The notes beneath the pieces were generated by a model. That model was given only the letters and a program-made list of their open reading frames with translations. It did no database searches and was not told the DNA's origin. Source: JABDGZ01 sp964483785 (GTDB lineage Bacteria; Omnitrophota; Gorgyraeia; Zapsychrales; Fredricksoniimonadaceae). From it: a stretch of DNA of 26,728 bases. Every line of letters begins with the position of its first letter. Positions within the stretch are counted from its first letter, which is position 1. The stretch spans positions 1 through 26,728 of the forward strand of contig CAZACW010000029.1 of assembly GCA_964483785.1 (NCBI GenBank), in the 5' to 3' direction. A program made the translations under genes and the position numbers. Positions 24,748 to 26,728 of this stretch are shown here, one piece after another.

Positions 24748-25272
24748 ATGATGACGGACGAACAAGGCGCTCAATCACAGGAAGAAACTTTGTCCCGGCA
24801 GGCCGCTGAACCGAAGCCGGCCCAGGCCGCGCCGGAGGCGAATGATTATAAGGACAAATATCTGCGGCTCATGGCGGAATTCGACAATATGCGCAAGCGC
24901 CACGAGCGTGAACGCGTTGAGCTGATCAAATACGCGCATGAAGAGGTGATCATCGAATGCCTGAAGCTCTATGATGATCTGGAAAGGTCCCTCGGGGCTT
25001 TCAAATCCAAGGAAGGGACGGACGCGAATTTGATCAAGGGCCTGGAAATGGTCTATAAGAACATGAAGGAATTGATGGGCCAATACGAGGTCAAGCCCAT
25101 CGAAGCCGTCGGCAAACCTTTTGACCACAACACGCAGGAAGTTTTGATGCAGCAGGAGACCCAAGACTATCCCGACGGTGTGGTGATGGAAGAACTGGAA
25201 AAAGGGTATACCTTGGGCGGCCGCGTGGTCAGGACCGCCAAGGTCAAAGTGGCGAAAAATATCAACTCATAA
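24748..25272 (+). CDS. grpE: Nucleotide exchange factor GrpE
   Basis: 174 residues. GrpE releases ADP from DnaK. An acidic, low-complexity N-terminus (to about 33) is followed by the long coiled-coil helix (YKDKYLRLMAEFDNMRKRHERER) and the C-terminal beta wing (GKPFDHNTQEVLMQQ, VVMEELEKGYTLGGRVVRTAKVKVA). It starts five bases after the hrcA stop, and dnaK follows after 15 bases. Two adjacent ATG codons (24748, 24751) are possible starts; no clear Shine-Dalgarno site is seen for either. Confidence 0.96.
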   Translation: MMTDEQGAQSQEETLSRQAAEPKPAQAAPEANDYKDKYLRLMAEFDNMRKRHERERVELIKYAHEEVIIECLKLYDDLERSLGAFKSKEGTDANLIKGLEMVYKNMKELMGQYEVKPIEAVGKPFDHNTQEVLMQQETQDYPDGVVMEELEKGYTLGGRVVRTAKVKVAKNINS

Positions 25273-25287
25273 TAAGGAGAATTATAT

Positions 25288-26728
25288 ATGGCACGCGTTA
25301 TCGGAATCGATTTAGGTACATCCAACTCAGCCGCCGCCGCGATGGAAGGCGGACGGCCGGTGATCATCCCCTCGGCCGAAGGGGCCGGGGTGTCTTCCGG
25401 CAAGGCCTTCCCTTCGTTTGTGGCCTTCACCAAGGACGGGCAGTTGCTCGTCGGCGAGCCGGCCCGGCGCCAGGCGCCGATCAACTCGGAAGGGACGATC
25501 TACGCCTCCAAGCGCAAGATGGGGACGGATTTCAAGTTCAAGGTCTTTGGCAAGGACTACACGCCCCAGCAGGTCGGTGCCTTTATCCTGCAGAAGATCA
25601 AATCCGATGCCGAAAAATATTTGGGCGAGACCGTGGACAGCGCCGTGATCACGGTCCCGGCGTATTTTAACGACAATCAGCGCCAGGCCACCAAGGACGC
25701 CGGCGAGATCGCGGGATTGAAAGTGCTTCGCATCATCAATGAGCCTACCGCGGCCTGCCTGGCCTATGGTTTGGACAAGGCCGGCAAGGAGCAGAAGATC
25801 ATGGTCTTTGACCTTGGCGGCGGCACGCTGGACGTGACCATTTTGGAAATGGGCTGGGACGCGGCTTCCAAGGCCGCGACCTTTGAAGTGCTTTCCACCT
25901 CCGGCGACACCCAGTTAGGCGGCACGGACATGGACAATGCCCTCATTGATTACATCATCACGGAATTCAAGAAGGAATCCGGTATTGATCTTCGCAATGA
26001 CAAGATGTCCTTCCAGCGCCTGCGCGAGGCCGCGGAAAAGGCCAAGGTGGAACTTTCCAGCACCGTGTCCACCGAGGTGAATCTGCCGTACATTACGGCT
26101 GATGCCACAGGCCCGAAACATTTGACGATGAAAATCGACCGCGCCAAATTGGAGAGCCTGATCGCTCCGTTGGTTGAGCGCTGCCGCGGCCCGGTGCGCC
26201 AGGCCCTCAAGGACGCTTCCGCCAAATTGGGGGAAGAGGTCAAGATCGACCGCGTGGTCTTGGTCGGCGGGCCGACCCGCATGCCCATCGTCCAGAAATT
26301 TCTGGAGAAGGAAGTGGGCCAGAAAATCGAGGGCGGCATTGACCCCATGGAATGCGTGGCGCTGGGCGCCGCGGTGCAGGGCGCCATCATCACCGGCGAT
26401 GCCAAGGAAGTCCTGCTGTTGGACGTGACCCCGCTCTCTTTGGGGATCGAGACCATGGGCGGCGTGTTTACGAAATTGATCGAGCGCAATACCACCATCC
26501 CGACTAAGAAGGCCCAGATATTCTCCACCGCCGAGGAGAACCAGACCGCGGTGACGATCCGGGTCCTGCAAGGCGAGCGCCAGATGGCCAATGATAATAC
26601 GGAACTGGGGCGCTTTGATTTGATCGGCATTCCGCCGGCGCCGCGCGGCATTCCGCAGGTCGAGGTGACCTTTGACATCGATGCCAACGGCATCATCCAT
26701 GTCACGGCCAAGGACAAGGCCACCAACA
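25288..26728 (+). CDS. dnaK: Hsp70 chaperone DnaK (3' end outside window)
   Basis: 480 codons are visible without a stop, out of about 610-640 expected. The start has AAGGAG seven bases upstream. The ATPase domain holds GIDLGTSNSA, ITVPAYFNDNQRQATKDAG, INEPTAACLAYG, VFDLGGGTLDVTI, GGTDMD and VVLVGGPTRMP. The substrate domain begins at LLLDVTPLSLGIETMGG and includes TTIPTKKAQIF. The N-terminal stretch KAFPSFVAFTKDGQLLVG resembles, from memory, DnaKs of archaea and some anaerobes more than E. coli DnaK (TPSVVAY). The missing part should contain the rest of the lid; dnaJ may follow. Confidence 0.97.
   Translation, partial: MARVIGIDLGTSNSAAAAMEGGRPVIIPSAEGAGVSSGKAFPSFVAFTKDGQLLVGEPARRQAPINSEGTIYASKRKMGTDFKFKVFGKDYTPQQVGAFILQKIKSDAEKYLGETVDSAVITVPAYFNDNQRQATKDAGEIAGLKVLRIINEPTAACLAYGLDKAGKEQKIMVFDLGGGTLDVTILEMGWDAASKAATFEVLSTSGDTQLGGTDMDNALIDYIITEFKKESGIDLRNDKMSFQRLREAAEKAKVELSSTVSTEVNLPYITADATGPKHLTMKIDRAKLESLIAPLVERCRGPVRQALKDASAKLGEEVKIDRVVLVGGPTRMPIVQKFLEKEVGQKIEGGIDPMECVALGAAVQGAIITGDAKEVLLLDVTPLSLGIETMGGVFTKLIERNTTIPTKKAQIFSTAEENQTAVTIRVLQGERQMANDNTELGRFDLIGIPPAPRGIPQVEVTFDIDANGIIHVTAKDKATN

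Noticed and set aside
25915..26726. Two long minus-strand open frames (258 and 261 codons) opposite dnaK
   Set aside because: The plus strand encodes continuous DnaK with all family motifs; the antisense frames have no recognisable features.

Overview
The window reads as a bacterial chromosome segment, most likely from the Omnitrophota (PVC superphylum). The main pointer is the 1,997-residue secreted protein at 2880-8873. Its first ~340 residues match, from memory, the conserved N-terminal region of the giant proteins found in that phylum. Dense overlapping genes, weak or absent Shine-Dalgarno sites and a CIRCE/HrcA heat-shock circuit fit this. No tRNA, rRNA, CRISPR array or transposase gene was seen.

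Layout. 74-2669 (minus strand): compact thiazole operon thiS-thiG-thiH-thiF, with overlapping or nearly abutting genes and a convincing sigma70-type promoter. Its mRNA should begin with a 13-bp hairpin; no TPP riboswitch is visible. 2670-2879 is a divergent control region. 2880-8873: the giant protein, built of a signal peptide, a conserved N-terminal region, helical repeats, an alpha/alpha-barrel-like part and an HExxxH-containing C-terminus, with further signal-like segments inside. 8979-11892: a speD-like decarboxylase gene four bases ahead of leuS. 11916-16712: a small secreted PKD-like protein, then a DNA-repair group (endonuclease Q, ogt and a compact UvrD-type helicase) interspersed with a cupin gene and a small-protein/retropepsin pair. 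EndoQ and the helicase both end in a sliding-clamp-binding-like motif. 16737-19081: comEA and a short comEC, now separated by an AT-rich PIN-domain cassette carrying two tandem paralogous 55-residue proteins. The 5' end of comEC is present on both sides of the cassette. 19153-19451 (minus): two tiny membrane proteins, one with a His-rich tail and neither previously familiar to me as a named gene. 19631-21895: an N-domain-less clpB under two CIRCE operators. 22018-23909: two exported proteins (one with 13 MORN-like repeats) and a CheX-like protein. 23954-26728: CIRCE-controlled hrcA-grpE-dnaK; dnaK runs off the end.

How it fits together. HrcA, encoded here, should repress both its own operon and clpB, giving one ClpB/DnaK disaggregation regulon. 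The EndoQ-Ogt-helicase group suggests repair of deaminated and alkylated bases coupled to the replication clamp. The best leads for something undescribed are the PIN/tandem-paralogue cassette inside the competence locus, the internal signal-like segments of the giant protein, the clamp-tagged repair pair, and the coincidence of an internally deleted HrcA with a variant CIRCE operator.
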